IMG/VR virus record: IMGVR_UViG_3300009168_000061
Location: 1-43,877 of that record
Length of the DNA stretch: 43,877 bases
From: a virus
Strand: one strand, 5' to 3'
Below are positions 9,166-16,266 of the stretch, piece by piece. Positions within the stretch are counted from its first letter, which is position 1. Every line of letters starts with the position of its first letter. Under the pieces are notes generated by a model that had not been told where the DNA came from, made no database searches, and worked only from the letters and a program-made list of their open reading frames with translations. A program made the position numbers and the translations under genes.

Positions 9166-9347
9166 GTATCTCCGAATGGAGATACGGCTACACCCGGATA
9201 ACATGATCTATGGGTAAGGCTTCTGCCTTAGCAGAATGCCGTTACCGGATAGATCATAAATACACACAACACTAATCGTTGGGAGGATTCCTGAATAGGA
9301 ATCCGCACATAAGCAATTAACCCTCCCTCCAGAGTTAGAAAACACTC
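9166..9347 (+). ncRNA. Cluster of near-perfect hairpins: candidate structured RNA or DNA element
   Basis: The 515-base gap 8944-9458 has no convincing gene but holds four hairpins. H1 (9166-9185) has 8 perfect pairs closed by the loop GAAT. H2 (9203-9257) is a 55-base hairpin of about 23 pairs around the loop CTTA, with an alternative inner hairpin TAAGGC/GCCTTA. H3 (9285-9304) again has 8 perfect pairs with a GAAT loop. H4 (9331-9347) has AGAGT/ACTCT. A further GGGAGG/CCTCCC pairing spans H3. No consensus promoter was found for it on either strand, so RNA versus DNA function (origin, attachment or packaging site) is open. Strand is assigned by the flanking genes. Confidence 0.5.
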
Positions 9348-9424
9348 TCTGTTCCATTGCTTTATACATATTAAGTATTATGTAATATGAGTGGGCCGCG
9401 CAAAAAAAATTCCACTGCTTTTGC

Positions 9425-9455
9425 TTTGTCAATATTGTATATTTCGGTAAATTTG
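9425..9455 (+). promoter_or_regulatory. Consensus promoter of the RNase H-fold gene
   Basis: TTTG at 9425-9428 and TAAATTTG at 9448-9455 have a 19-base spacer, a full match to the Bacteroidetes consensus. The expected transcription start falls on or within three bases of the ATG at 9459, so the message may be leaderless. Confidence 0.75.
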
Positions 9456-9458
9456 CGT

Positions 9459-10028
9459 ATGGAAGCAGCGATCCAAAATAATATACCATATTCAGGACTT
9501 GTTCCTAATAAGTTGAACTTCAATACAAAGAAGCGTTCAAAAAGCAAGTTTGTACCTGATGTGAATATCTATATCACCTCCTTTGGTACATACGGAGCTT
9601 TTAATGGTAAAGGTTGTTATGCAGTAATAATGACACATAAAGGCCATGAGAAAACGATTTCCGAAACTTATAGATACACCTCTAAGACTAGAATGGAGCT
9701 ATTTGCGATTGTGGCCGCGCTAAAATCGCTCAAAATGCCTTGCCTTAATATCTCCATTCATTTACAAAATGAGGGGATTTATGAGGCTATTAAAGGTCGT
9801 AAGCCGTGGAGATGGGTAAGGCATTGTAAGAAAGGATTCGTAAATGATGACCTATGGTGGAGCTTCATTGAACTTGTTAAAGGCCACAAATACCGCCTGC
9901 ATCTGCTTTCTCAGAATCCAGATATAATTTACTCCCCCCGGTTGGAAAAGCTCAGTAAAGAGGCTTATTTCAATCGCGTTCCTAAAATAGATTCTCATAT
10001 CGAGGAACAGAATCAGGTTTTCGCATAA
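9459..10028 (+). CDS. RNase HI-fold protein with degenerate active site
   Basis: Counting from ATG 9459 (189 aa), residues 34-165 align by eye with RNase HI. There is a first strand VNIYITSFG, then GKGCYAVIM, then the helix KTRMELFAIVAALKSL with the catalytic Glu kept (E80), then the strand ISIHLQNEG. The first catalytic Asp (TDG in RNase HI) is replaced (ITSFG), the Asp of the fourth strand is Gln103, and the last Asp region reads RLEKLSKEA. Cleavage is therefore unlikely; RNA-DNA or RNA binding is the better guess. An upstream ATG at 9387 is possible but lies before the promoter. The gene stands alone between the hairpin cluster and a bidirectional terminator. Confidence 0.7.
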   Translation: MEAAIQNNIPYSGLVPNKLNFNTKKRSKSKFVPDVNIYITSFGTYGAFNGKGCYAVIMTHKGHEKTISETYRYTSKTRMELFAIVAALKSLKMPCLNISIHLQNEGIYEAIKGRKPWRWVRHCKKGFVNDDLWWSFIELVKGHKYRLHLLSQNPDIIYSPRLEKLSKEAYFNRVPKIDSHIEEQNQVFA

Positions 10029-10031
10029 ATG

Positions 10032-10063
10032 AAAAAGGATGAGTTTTTACCTCATCCTTTTTT
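10032..10063. terminator. Bidirectional terminator after the RNase H-fold gene
   Basis: AAAAAGGATGAG (10032-10043) is the perfect complement of the sequence at 10051-10062, with T runs on both sides, so it can stop transcription from either direction. Confidence 0.8.
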
Positions 10064-10087
10064 GTACCGTTACTTATAGGCTTCTGG

Positions 10088-10172
10088 CATTCCGGTTCGC
10101 CGCGATAACTACACCTACTTTAGAACCTCTCTTACCCGGATATCAAAGGTTATCATCATCGGACCGGGAATG
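10088..10172. other. Intergenic inverted-repeat element, possibly structured RNA
   Basis: CATTCCGGT near 10089 pairs with ACCGGGAATG near 10163 (one bulge), and inside it GATAAC pairs with GTTATC. The result is a nested stem of about 85 bases between the two terminators of this convergent gap. No promoter was found for it. It shares ACCCGGATA and GGCTTCTG with the hairpin cluster at 9190-9250, which may be chance. Confidence 0.3.
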
Positions 10173-10203
10173 AATATGATCCAAATATACAAATTACTTT
10201 AAT

Positions 10204-10233
10204 AAAAAAATGCATCCGGTAGAAACCGGACGC
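10204..10233 (-). terminator. Terminator of the large minus-strand packaging operon
   Basis: GCATCCGGT (10212-10220) and ACCGGACGC (10225-10233) form a stem with an AGAA loop on the plus strand. On the minus strand it is followed by seven T (10204-10210). It lies 41 bases after the last gene of the operon. Confidence 0.75.
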
Positions 10234-10273
10234 TGACCTCTTTTTTTGAAAAACTATATATAAACCTTTTGTC

Positions 10274-10537
10274 TTATTTCCTATCGTTGATTTCCTGCAA
10301 TTGTGCAACCGTGAATTTATGAAACATTTCGATCATTATCTCCAGTTTTATACGATCATCGAGCGTTAATACCTCTATATCGTTTTCCAGAATATTATAA
10401 TCAATGGCTTCAAAGACTTCGGATCTGGAGATGGTTTTCTTTGCATAATGAAAGCTCAGGAGTTTAAGAACATCCTCTCCATCGAAATCTATCATATCAA
10501 CAGCGGCTTCCACATTAACGTGAATATAATCTCTCAT
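10274..10537 (-). CDS. Small acidic protein of unknown function (87 aa)
   Basis: This is the last gene of the minus operon, coupled to its upstream neighbour by an ATGA overlap. It is helical and acidic with no recognised motif. It lies just before the operon terminator. Confidence 0.55.
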   Translation of the reverse strand: MRDYIHVNVEAAVDMIDFDGEDVLKLLSFHYAKKTISRSEVFEAIDYNILENDIEVLTLDDRIKLEIMIEMFHKFTVAQLQEINDRK

Positions 10538-10794
10538 GATCCTTCAGTTGGTTTGTTATTTTCCTTAAGCCATTCCTTGTACTTCTTATAAACGGATACC
10601 CGGTAATAGTATTCATAGTATGAGCAATTCAGGAAATGTTCAGTTTCTACGAAATTTCCATTGCAGATCTTCATTGCTGTATCTACAAAATTTCCATACC
10701 AATCATTTATTTTTTGTGCAACCGGAGAGGCGTCAACCCTTCGAGTATCTGCCTCCGGTTCATTATATATTCCATGTTGATCAAAAGTTCGCAC
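10534..10794 (-). CDS. Small Tyr-rich protein of unknown function (86 aa)
   Basis: The frame overlaps the end of the preceding 190-residue gene by 88 bases, which is long, so the true start may lie further in. A cluster YYEYYYRVSVYKKYKEW near residues 59-75 is unusual. It overlaps the next gene by 4 bases. The family is not recognised. Confidence 0.5.
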   Translation of the reverse strand: MRTFDQHGIYNEPEADTRRVDASPVAQKINDWYGNFVDTAMKICNGNFVETEHFLNCSYYEYYYRVSVYKKYKEWLKENNKPTEGS

Positions 10795-11279
10795 GACTCC
10801 ATGTAACTTGGAGTTGACTGTACGCCCAATGTCAAAAAAAAAGAATATAAGTCTGGATCTCCCTGAATTTTACGTTCAGTATCCCCTACCGCCAATGTAA
10901 CTTTTTGCTGAGTCCAGAGATCCTGACAATTATCCGGGTTCTCGCCATCAATAAAACAGTAGATAGCACCCATGCGGACCGCGCACAGCTCATCAACCGG
11001 GTATTGCAGCCTATATAGCAGATTATCCATTAAAGTACCTATATCGGTTCGCAGGGAGTTTCTATCACGTTCATTATTGCAGATCTCTTTTATAGCCTCC
11101 GCAATATGCCTGATAAACTCTTTCGTAGCTCCAGACTGACTGAATATATCTTGCGCTCCCGCTGCAACATACCGGGAGAGATGATAACCGTTAACAGAAT
11201 CAACCGGGAGGTAAACATGCTTCTGATGGATCTCAGAATAATAAGCGGAGACGTATTCAGCATTATCTTTAAACATCAT
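10707..11279 (-). CDS. Protein of unknown function (190 aa)
   Basis: A soluble mixed alpha/beta protein. The start ATG at 11279 overlaps the stop of the previous gene by about 11 bases. No catalytic motif was recognised. Codon use and tight packing support a real gene. It belongs to the TerL-downstream cluster, where most phages would carry portal and capsid genes, but it is far too small for a portal. Confidence 0.6.
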   Translation of the reverse strand: MMFKDNAEYVSAYYSEIHQKHVYLPVDSVNGYHLSRYVAAGAQDIFSQSGATKEFIRHIAEAIKEICNNERDRNSLRTDIGTLMDNLLYRLQYPVDELCAVRMGAIYCFIDGENPDNCQDLWTQQKVTLAVGDTERKIQGDPDLYSFFLTLGVQSTPSYMESCELLINMEYIMNRRQILEGLTPLRLHKK

Positions 11280-11613
11280 CCTGATCTGATATTAGTTTTT
11301 CTAACATATTGTTTATAGTATCGTTAATCGAATCCCGGTCAATAGTAGTTTTATCATAAGCGAATATCCCTAACAATGCAACCCCTTCAGGATGTTTCCT
11401 GATGACAAAGCTCAGTTCAACTTCTACCATATCCTGAAACTTCTGAGGCTTAACGGTCCATTTTGTAATCAGCATGCTTACCCTCTGAAATATTCCCTCC
11501 GGTTGGTCCTTCATATACTCCTCGAATAAGTCAAACAGCCCTTTAACTTTCTCCTTATCCATGAACCTGAGAAAGTCCTCCAGAGAGATCATTATAACTC
11601 CGTCCTGCTCCAT
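11269..11613 (-). CDS. Protein of unknown function (114 aa)
   Basis: An acidic alpha/beta protein. A second in-frame ATG (residue 8) is an equally good start. It resembles its downstream and upstream neighbours in size and acidity but no family was recognised. It is coupled by overlap to the 190-residue gene. Confidence 0.6.
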   Translation of the reverse strand: MEQDGVIMISLEDFLRFMDKEKVKGLFDLFEEYMKDQPEGIFQRVSMLITKWTVKPQKFQDMVEVELSFVIRKHPEGVALLGIFAYDKTTIDRDSINDTINNMLEKLISDQDDV

Positions 11614-11616
11614 TAG

Positions 11617-11958
11617 CTATGAATCTTTATTATCAGACTGGATATAGTTCTGCTCTGCAAAATCATCAATGATATTACCTAAACCATGTTTTATATCTAA
11701 CCCTGAATGGATGTAAAATTCCAGAAGCTCGACCTTATCATCCTCTACTGAGAAAAATACAGTCAAACCTAATCTATCGTCCGGATCAATCCCTTCAGGA
11801 ATTTTCCGCAACTTCTTAATACCATAATGCGCATAAACGTGTTCATACATTCCCTTGTCTTTATGATCGAGATGGATAATTAAATATATATTGTTAATTA
11901 TTGATAACTCGAAATATTGTAATATATCTTCAGTTTTTATGTTTACAATCTTTTCCAT
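11617..11958 (-). CDS. Protein of unknown function (113 aa)
   Basis: An acidic protein with the N-terminal pattern MEKIVNIKTEDILQYFE. Its stop lies three bases before the next ATG. An A-rich leader precedes the start and there is no Shine-Dalgarno site. The family is not recognised. Confidence 0.6.
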   Translation of the reverse strand: MEKIVNIKTEDILQYFELSIINNIYLIIHLDHKDKGMYEHVYAHYGIKKLRKIPEGIDPDDRLGLTVFFSVEDDKVELLEFYIHSGLDIKHGLGNIIDDFAEQNYIQSDNKDS

Positions 11959-12035
11959 AAAAGAACATTTATGTTTAAAAATAAAAAAGGTGAGAAATGA
12001 ATCCCACCTTTAAGTTAATGAATATATTGGATATA

Positions 12036-12626
12036 TTACTTATCCCCCTGTTTTCCGTTATCCTTAACGATCTCTTTAATCAGGAGCAGCTTCAGGTAGT
12101 GTTCCGGAAACTCCCTTTTGATCAGATCCTCCCTTTCTTTGGACATAATGATAAAATTATTAATGCTATTATCGTAAACCAGAACCTCACCGCATTGAGA
12201 GCAAAGAGCGACATCATCAAGATCATCCATCTTATGTCTCCACCGCTCCGTATCTATGAACATAACGTGATCACATTTCGGGCAGGATGAAATAGAAGTA
12301 GTAGATAAAATACCCTCCTCCTCATCATCCTCCGCTATCTGCTCTTTGTGAGTCATTATATAAAACATCGTAATCTCCCTCCTCTCCAGATTTAAAGGAC
12401 TAACAGGCATACCCTCAAGAGCTGCAACTTTAATCGCTACCAGATAACGGAAGCAAGTCAACATAACATCATCCATTTTCGGATTCTTTTTCAGGAGCAA
12501 TTCATTCAGGAAATCGTTTCCCTCTTCAGTTGTAAAACCTGTTCCTTTGAATTTCCTACTGAAAAGTTTTGCTAAACCGGATGTGATTCGACTAACTTTT
12601 TCTGAAAATAATTCTATTGATTCCAT
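12036..12626 (-). CDS. Zinc-ribbon protein of unknown function (196 aa)
   Basis: It carries two CxxC pairs about 27 residues apart (SCPKCDHV and LCSQCGEV, about residues 113-145), forming a zinc ribbon after a helical N-terminal half. It starts at the TAATG shared with the ParB-like gene, so both are co-translated. Possible roles are nucleic-acid or protein binding in regulation. Exact family unknown. Confidence 0.65.
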   Translation of the reverse strand: MESIELFSEKVSRITSGLAKLFSRKFKGTGFTTEEGNDFLNELLLKKNPKMDDVMLTCFRYLVAIKVAALEGMPVSPLNLERREITMFYIMTHKEQIAEDDEEEGILSTTSISSCPKCDHVMFIDTERWRHKMDDLDDVALCSQCGEVLVYDNSINNFIIMSKEREDLIKREFPEHYLKLLLIKEIVKDNGKQGDK

Positions 12627-13360
12627 TAGTAAAATCTTACTTTATCTCTTGTTTGGAAATTATATATATCCTCGATTATGAGCAGATAGTTCTTAATGGT
12701 AAAACAGTTTGTCAATGCTGATGGCTGCTTTGAAAGCTGATGGACAAAGAAAGAGTGATTATAATCCTTATGGTTGAAAAGATGTCTCATTGTATTTATA
12801 AAAGTCCTCCTCTGGTACTGCTTATAATATTGACCTACCTCTACGATCTGGTCCGCTAACTTAAAGGCATTAGCAGAATCAACAATCTTCAGATCCCCGC
12901 GTTTCAGATCCCTTTCTGCATACTTCTTATTCTCTCCAACCAATAGGGCTAATGTCTCCCTGACGGCAAAACCATATTTCTTTAAGAAATCACGGAACAA
13001 TATATAATCCTCTATTCCCTGATCAGCATAAGAGTTTACGAAATCAAAGAGATTCCAGTGTTTCATGTTCTCATTCATCTGGTGAACCTCATTGATACCA
13101 TATCCCTCGACTGTGATAAAGTAAACAGGTAAGTTCATCTCTTTCCAGATCGCCAAACGATGCTGACCATCTATAACCTGAAAGAATTCATTAACCAGAA
13201 TAGGACTCATCAGGGGTTTAATCAACATTGATACCCTGATCCGATTCAGATTGTGAGGACACATTTTCCTATTGCCTAAAACATCCTGAAAGAGATCGTA
13301 GTTCTTTGTCGACTGGATCTCTCCAATTGTTTTAATTCCGGGTGAAGCGATTGTCTGCAT
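12626..13360 (-). CDS. ParB/Srx-like domain protein
   Basis: Residues about 30-85 contain the ParB/sulfiredoxin signature, with conserved VIDGQHRLAIWKEMNLPVYF. The remaining 160 residues are helical. Such ParB-like proteins in phages act as nucleases or DNA-binding factors rather than classical partition proteins. It is located downstream of TerL and far from the ParA gene at 36249, so a partition role is not implied by context. The leader contains a doubled CTTAAAATCTTAAA motif. Confidence 0.75.
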   Translation of the reverse strand: MQTIASPGIKTIGEIQSTKNYDLFQDVLGNRKMCPHNLNRIRVSMLIKPLMSPILVNEFFQVIDGQHRLAIWKEMNLPVYFITVEGYGINEVHQMNENMKHWNLFDFVNSYADQGIEDYILFRDFLKKYGFAVRETLALLVGENKKYAERDLKRGDLKIVDSANAFKLADQIVEVGQYYKQYQRRTFINTMRHLFNHKDYNHSFFVHQLSKQPSALTNCFTIKNYLLIIEDIYNFQTRDKVRFY

Positions 13361-13402
13361 TTTTAAGATTTTAAGATTTTATGCGAATGTAGGTTTAAGT
13401 TT

Positions 13403-13645
13403 TTAATTTTCTTCAGCGGGATTCTGAATAATCATACAATCTGTGCTATCTCTGGAAATGTATTCTTTGAAAGCGTCTATAACCTGAATCATATCCGCTT
13501 TCAATTCCCTCGACATAGCAGACACATGATCCGCATCAATGATTTCTTTGTTGAAAGAGATAAGGATATACCCCCGGTTGTCCGGGATGAGTGAAAGTAT
13601 CATCCGGTCCAGTTGGATCAACTTTTCTTTTGTTGCCCTTTTCAT
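13403..13645 (-). CDS. Small protein, third member of a tandem paralogous set (80 aa)
   Basis: Layout: an N-terminal helix, then YILISFNKE, then a long helix SRELKADMIQVIDAFKEY. The same order (helix, YxLMIFP-like strand, helix) occurs in the two genes just upstream. I infer a diverged tandem duplication. Function unknown. Confidence 0.6.
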   Translation of the reverse strand: MKRATKEKLIQLDRMILSLIPDNRGYILISFNKEIIDADHVSAMSRELKADMIQVIDAFKEYISRDSTDCMIIQNPAEEN

Positions 13646-13656
13646 GGTGATATGTT

Positions 13657-13926
13657 TTATTGATCACCCAATTTAAAAGCAATCTCATCAGCAATATTCC
13701 TTTGATCGCTCATGATCGTTACTGCATCCTCAATCCGGGGTTTTAGGAGATCAGAAGTTAGATTTGAAAACACATTCATTTGGCTGCTATCCCGGACGGT
13801 AGGAAAGATCATCAGGCAATAGCTTGTATCCTCTGTGAGAAACCTTCCCATCAATTCGGTTATTTCCTTCAGGAAATTGTGTTCCTGATTTTTCTGCTCT
13901 TGTATTTCTTTTTGTGTTAGTGGCAT
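13657..13926 (-). CDS. Small protein, second member of a tandem paralogous set (89 aa)
   Basis: ATG 13926 is chosen over an upstream in-frame start at 13977 because the upstream gene only stops at 13946. A central strand SYCLMIFPTV is followed by a helix DLLKPRIEDAVTIM, similar in layout to its two neighbours. Function unknown. Confidence 0.6.
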   Translation of the reverse strand: MPLTQKEIQEQKNQEHNFLKEITELMGRFLTEDTSYCLMIFPTVRDSSQMNVFSNLTSDLLKPRIEDAVTIMSDQRNIADEIAFKLGDQ

Positions 13927-13945
13927 GATATATTGTTTTATGTAT

Positions 13946-14200
13946 TTACTCAAATATTTTTGTTGTTGCAGTCTCACCGCTCTCCATCATTCCGATCATC
14001 AACTTCATAGCTCCTATGCATTGTGGAAAGTCACCTTTGGTAAGAAAATCTACATTTTCTTTATTCAGCTCTCCTTTCTTTGGGTAAAGGACCATGCAAA
14101 ATTCATAACCATCTTCTATATATCTATCCATGAAGATGTGAAGATTCATGAGGAATATCTTCTGAGCGGCTGACCTTTCTTTTTCGTCTATATCTTCCAT
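13946..14200 (-). CDS. Small protein, first member of a tandem paralogous set (84 aa)
   Basis: The central strand FCMVLYPKK and the C-terminal helix match the pattern of the next two genes. The leader reads AATCTTAAAAACATATG, the CTTAAA-type leader repeated across this genome. It lies 66 bases downstream of TerL. Confidence 0.6.
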   Translation of the reverse strand: MEDIDEKERSAAQKIFLMNLHIFMDRYIEDGYEFCMVLYPKKGELNKENVDFLTKGDFPQCIGAMKLMIGMMESGETATTKIFE

Positions 14201-14266
14201 ATGTTTTTAAGATTTACGGCAATATAGGAAACGGAACTTTAAAGATCAATATAAATTTTAGGATCT

Positions 14267-15691
14267 CTATGATTTGGTGATCCCGGAGGATTGCCGTTTA
14301 CCTATCCTGAAATATACATTCTGAGCGAAATCATGGAAATACTTTTGAAAGAAATATCTCATACCATCGAAATAATCCATCTTAAAGCCCTCCCGGTCCT
14401 TGCGTAACTGATGAGCTTTTCCCCCTGTTTCATCGACTTCAGCAATCTCACAGTCTCGAATTAAATTCTTACAATTCTTTGAGATCCTAAGATTGGGATA
14501 TGAATTGAACATCGCATTTATCAATTGCCTGCTATTCTCATGAAGGAGGTTTGATGAGTTAGGCTGCATCTGAGCTTTAGATAAACCAAGTGCAACCTTA
14601 ATCAGTGTATATGAGGTATCATGTTTACTCTCATACGCCACATCTCCCTTATTGCCTGATGAATCCCCGGTAACAAAGAATATTGAATATGGATACTTGG
14701 TTTTAATGCGGATACAAAGCTCCTTTAACTGCATATCCCCACCGAATTCATCAATGCAATGTATAAAGCTGTTGGTGACTCCTTTTGATGGTGAGAATTG
14801 CCATAGCGTACAAGTAACCGGATCACGGTTAAAATCGAAAGCTAAATATATAGGGAATGTTGGCAGGAATGGAACATTGTCTGAAACGTGTTTCATGTAA
14901 TCGAAAGCATACATCCACGGAGATTTATTTTCAGATACGCCCCACTCTCCAAAAGCTATTGAATCCAGTAAACGCTCATTACCCGCGCAACCCATCGAGA
15001 GCTTTGCATAATAGGCTTTCTGGTCAATGAAAAAGTTGTGATAGAAGTTTGCCTTAATAGCAGTAACCTTCAGCGGAGGTACATTATCAGGATCAAAGAA
15101 CATTTTCTTTACCCAATGATCTTCTCTGACCTGTTCAGTATTGAAGCTGCCAAAGAATTGAGTTTTTGCTTTTGAGGTCCGCAACCGGGATAAGAGCGTA
15201 GTGAAATCTTCCAGATCAAACTGATCCAACTCCTCAGCCCATATATGTGTAGGATCTTTAATAGACTTAATCTTTGACGCATCATCGCAACCAAACGGGA
15301 TGAACTGATTTCCGTTGACACAGATTATCGACATTGTGGAATTTGGCTTCCGGGAGTATCGAAAGAACCGCTGCCATCCATTTTCCTCGATAACGTCAAT
15401 CAATGTATCAAAGCAGGAATCCCGGACCTTATTCCGGATCTTACGGCCAAAGAGACATTTGAAATATGGCAGTGTAAGGCATAACCGGATTAAAAGAGTT
15501 GCCAAAAATACGCTCTTACCTGAGCCATAGCTACCGTAAAGGAGGAGGATATCACACAGATCATTCCAAACATCAATATAAATATCGTTTACGATGATAC
15601 CGTTGTTTTCCCTGATAAGCTCTTTGTAAGCATCATCCGCATCGGCATATTCTGAGGCAGGGATCGGAATAAGATTTTCTATTAAGCTCAT
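14267..15691 (-). CDS. terL: Terminase large subunit
   Basis: A 474-residue packaging motor and nuclease. The Walker A motif is at residues 52-60 (YGSYGSGKS) and Walker B with the catalytic Glu at 148-157 (THIWAEELDQ). RNase H-like nuclease carboxylates lie at 281-291 (YLAFDFNRDP), 340-346 (VTGDSSG) and near the C-terminus (DYFDGMRYF). It translocates DNA into proheads and cuts it, working with the small subunit encoded 4 kb upstream in the same operon. Unusually, about nine genes separate the two subunits and no portal follows. Confidence 0.95.
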   Translation of the reverse strand: MSLIENLIPIPASEYADADDAYKELIRENNGIIVNDIYIDVWNDLCDILLLYGSYGSGKSVFLATLLIRLCLTLPYFKCLFGRKIRNKVRDSCFDTLIDVIEENGWQRFFRYSRKPNSTMSIICVNGNQFIPFGCDDASKIKSIKDPTHIWAEELDQFDLEDFTTLLSRLRTSKAKTQFFGSFNTEQVREDHWVKKMFFDPDNVPPLKVTAIKANFYHNFFIDQKAYYAKLSMGCAGNERLLDSIAFGEWGVSENKSPWMYAFDYMKHVSDNVPFLPTFPIYLAFDFNRDPVTCTLWQFSPSKGVTNSFIHCIDEFGGDMQLKELCIRIKTKYPYSIFFVTGDSSGNKGDVAYESKHDTSYTLIKVALGLSKAQMQPNSSNLLHENSRQLINAMFNSYPNLRISKNCKNLIRDCEIAEVDETGGKAHQLRKDREGFKMDYFDGMRYFFQKYFHDFAQNVYFRIGKRQSSGITKS

Positions 15692-15729
15692 ATTTCATAT
15701 CTTCACAAATCTTAATTCTTTCACCAAAC

Positions 15730-15843
15730 ATGCCGATTGTTTCTACTTTCGGCATTTTGTTTTAAATATTTACCGTACTATTGTATCAGTAGCATGATAT
15801 ATACTGTTTTAAATGTGAAGCTGGTTGTTTCCACAATCGGCTT
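15730..15843. promoter_or_regulatory. Two related hairpins in the gap before TerL
   Basis: The 199-base gap 15692-15890 has two hairpins. One is ATGCCGA/TCGGCAT (15730-15736 with 15749-15755). The other is an 11-base stem with G-U pairs (15818-15828 with 15833-15843). On the minus strand both contain a similar core (GTAGAAACAATCGGC and GTGGAAACAACCAGC), suggesting duplication. Candidate roles are TerL leader control or a packaging signal. No consensus promoter was seen. Confidence 0.35.
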
Positions 15844-15890
15844 TATTTCTGTTTAGCTTTAAGATTGGCTCAGTATTTCTATACGGAGCT

Positions 15891-16265
15891 TCATTTAAAA
15901 ATATAAACCAGAAGCACACAGGCCAGTATCACAGCTATAAGCTGCCATATCTCCGGATTCCCTTTAGAGTTTACCCGGTGAAAATCGCAAAGGCTCTTCT
16001 GGACCTCCTCGATATGCTGCTCCAGAGCTTCGTTGATCCACTCCCGGTAATCCTCTGAGTTTATCCCCAACTCTGTATCACGCTCCTTAGCTAATACATC
16101 CCGGTAGCGATAAAGCCTTTCCATAAAATAAAGTGACCTCCGGGTTTTCTCATCATTCTCTTTACACGCATACATATAAGACAAAAATCCCATTGGAGAA
16201 TCCTTCATATGGCTAAGGACGAAAGCCTGTACTTCAGATTTTATCTGTTCTTTCATCGGATACAT
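15891..16265 (-). CDS. Tail-anchored membrane protein of unknown function (124 aa)
   Basis: ATG 16265 is chosen because GGAGG stands ten bases upstream and the previous stop is at 16267; an earlier in-frame ATG at 16301 would overlap that gene. Residues 1-100 are soluble and helical, and the last 20 (IWQLIAVILACVLLVYIFK) form one membrane segment, giving a C-tail anchor. A holin accessory or host-membrane role is possible but unproven. Confidence 0.6.
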   Translation of the reverse strand: MYPMKEQIKSEVQAFVLSHMKDSPMGFLSYMYACKENDEKTRRSLYFMERLYRYRDVLAKERDTELGINSEDYREWINEALEQHIEEVQKSLCDFHRVNSKGNPEIWQLIAVILACVLLVYIFK

Positions 16266-16266
16266 T

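Noticed and set aside
9150-9350. Type III toxin-antitoxin RNA repeats
   Set aside because: The hairpins are not tandem copies of one unit and the adjacent protein lacks ToxN-like features.
9387-9458. Upstream ATG for the RNase H-fold gene
   Set aside because: The consensus promoter lies at 9425-9455, inside this extension, and the extra 24 residues are not part of the fold. It stays possible if a longer transcript exists.
9150-10028. Retron or diversity-generating retroelement (structured RNA next to a gene)
   Set aside because: No reverse transcriptase motif (xxDD) anywhere in the window; the neighbouring protein is RNase H-like only.
10088-10172. tRNA gene
   Set aside because: The interval is of tRNA size with a closing stem, but no anticodon arm or T-loop consensus in either orientation.
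12626-13360. ParB partner of ParA
   Set aside because: The gene lies in the packaging operon more than 20 kb away and ParA already has an adjacent RHH partner; called ParB-like domain protein only.
15633-15755. 40-residue frame starting in the hairpin before terL
   Set aside because: It runs 59 bases into terL in another frame and its start is within the stem; no independent support.
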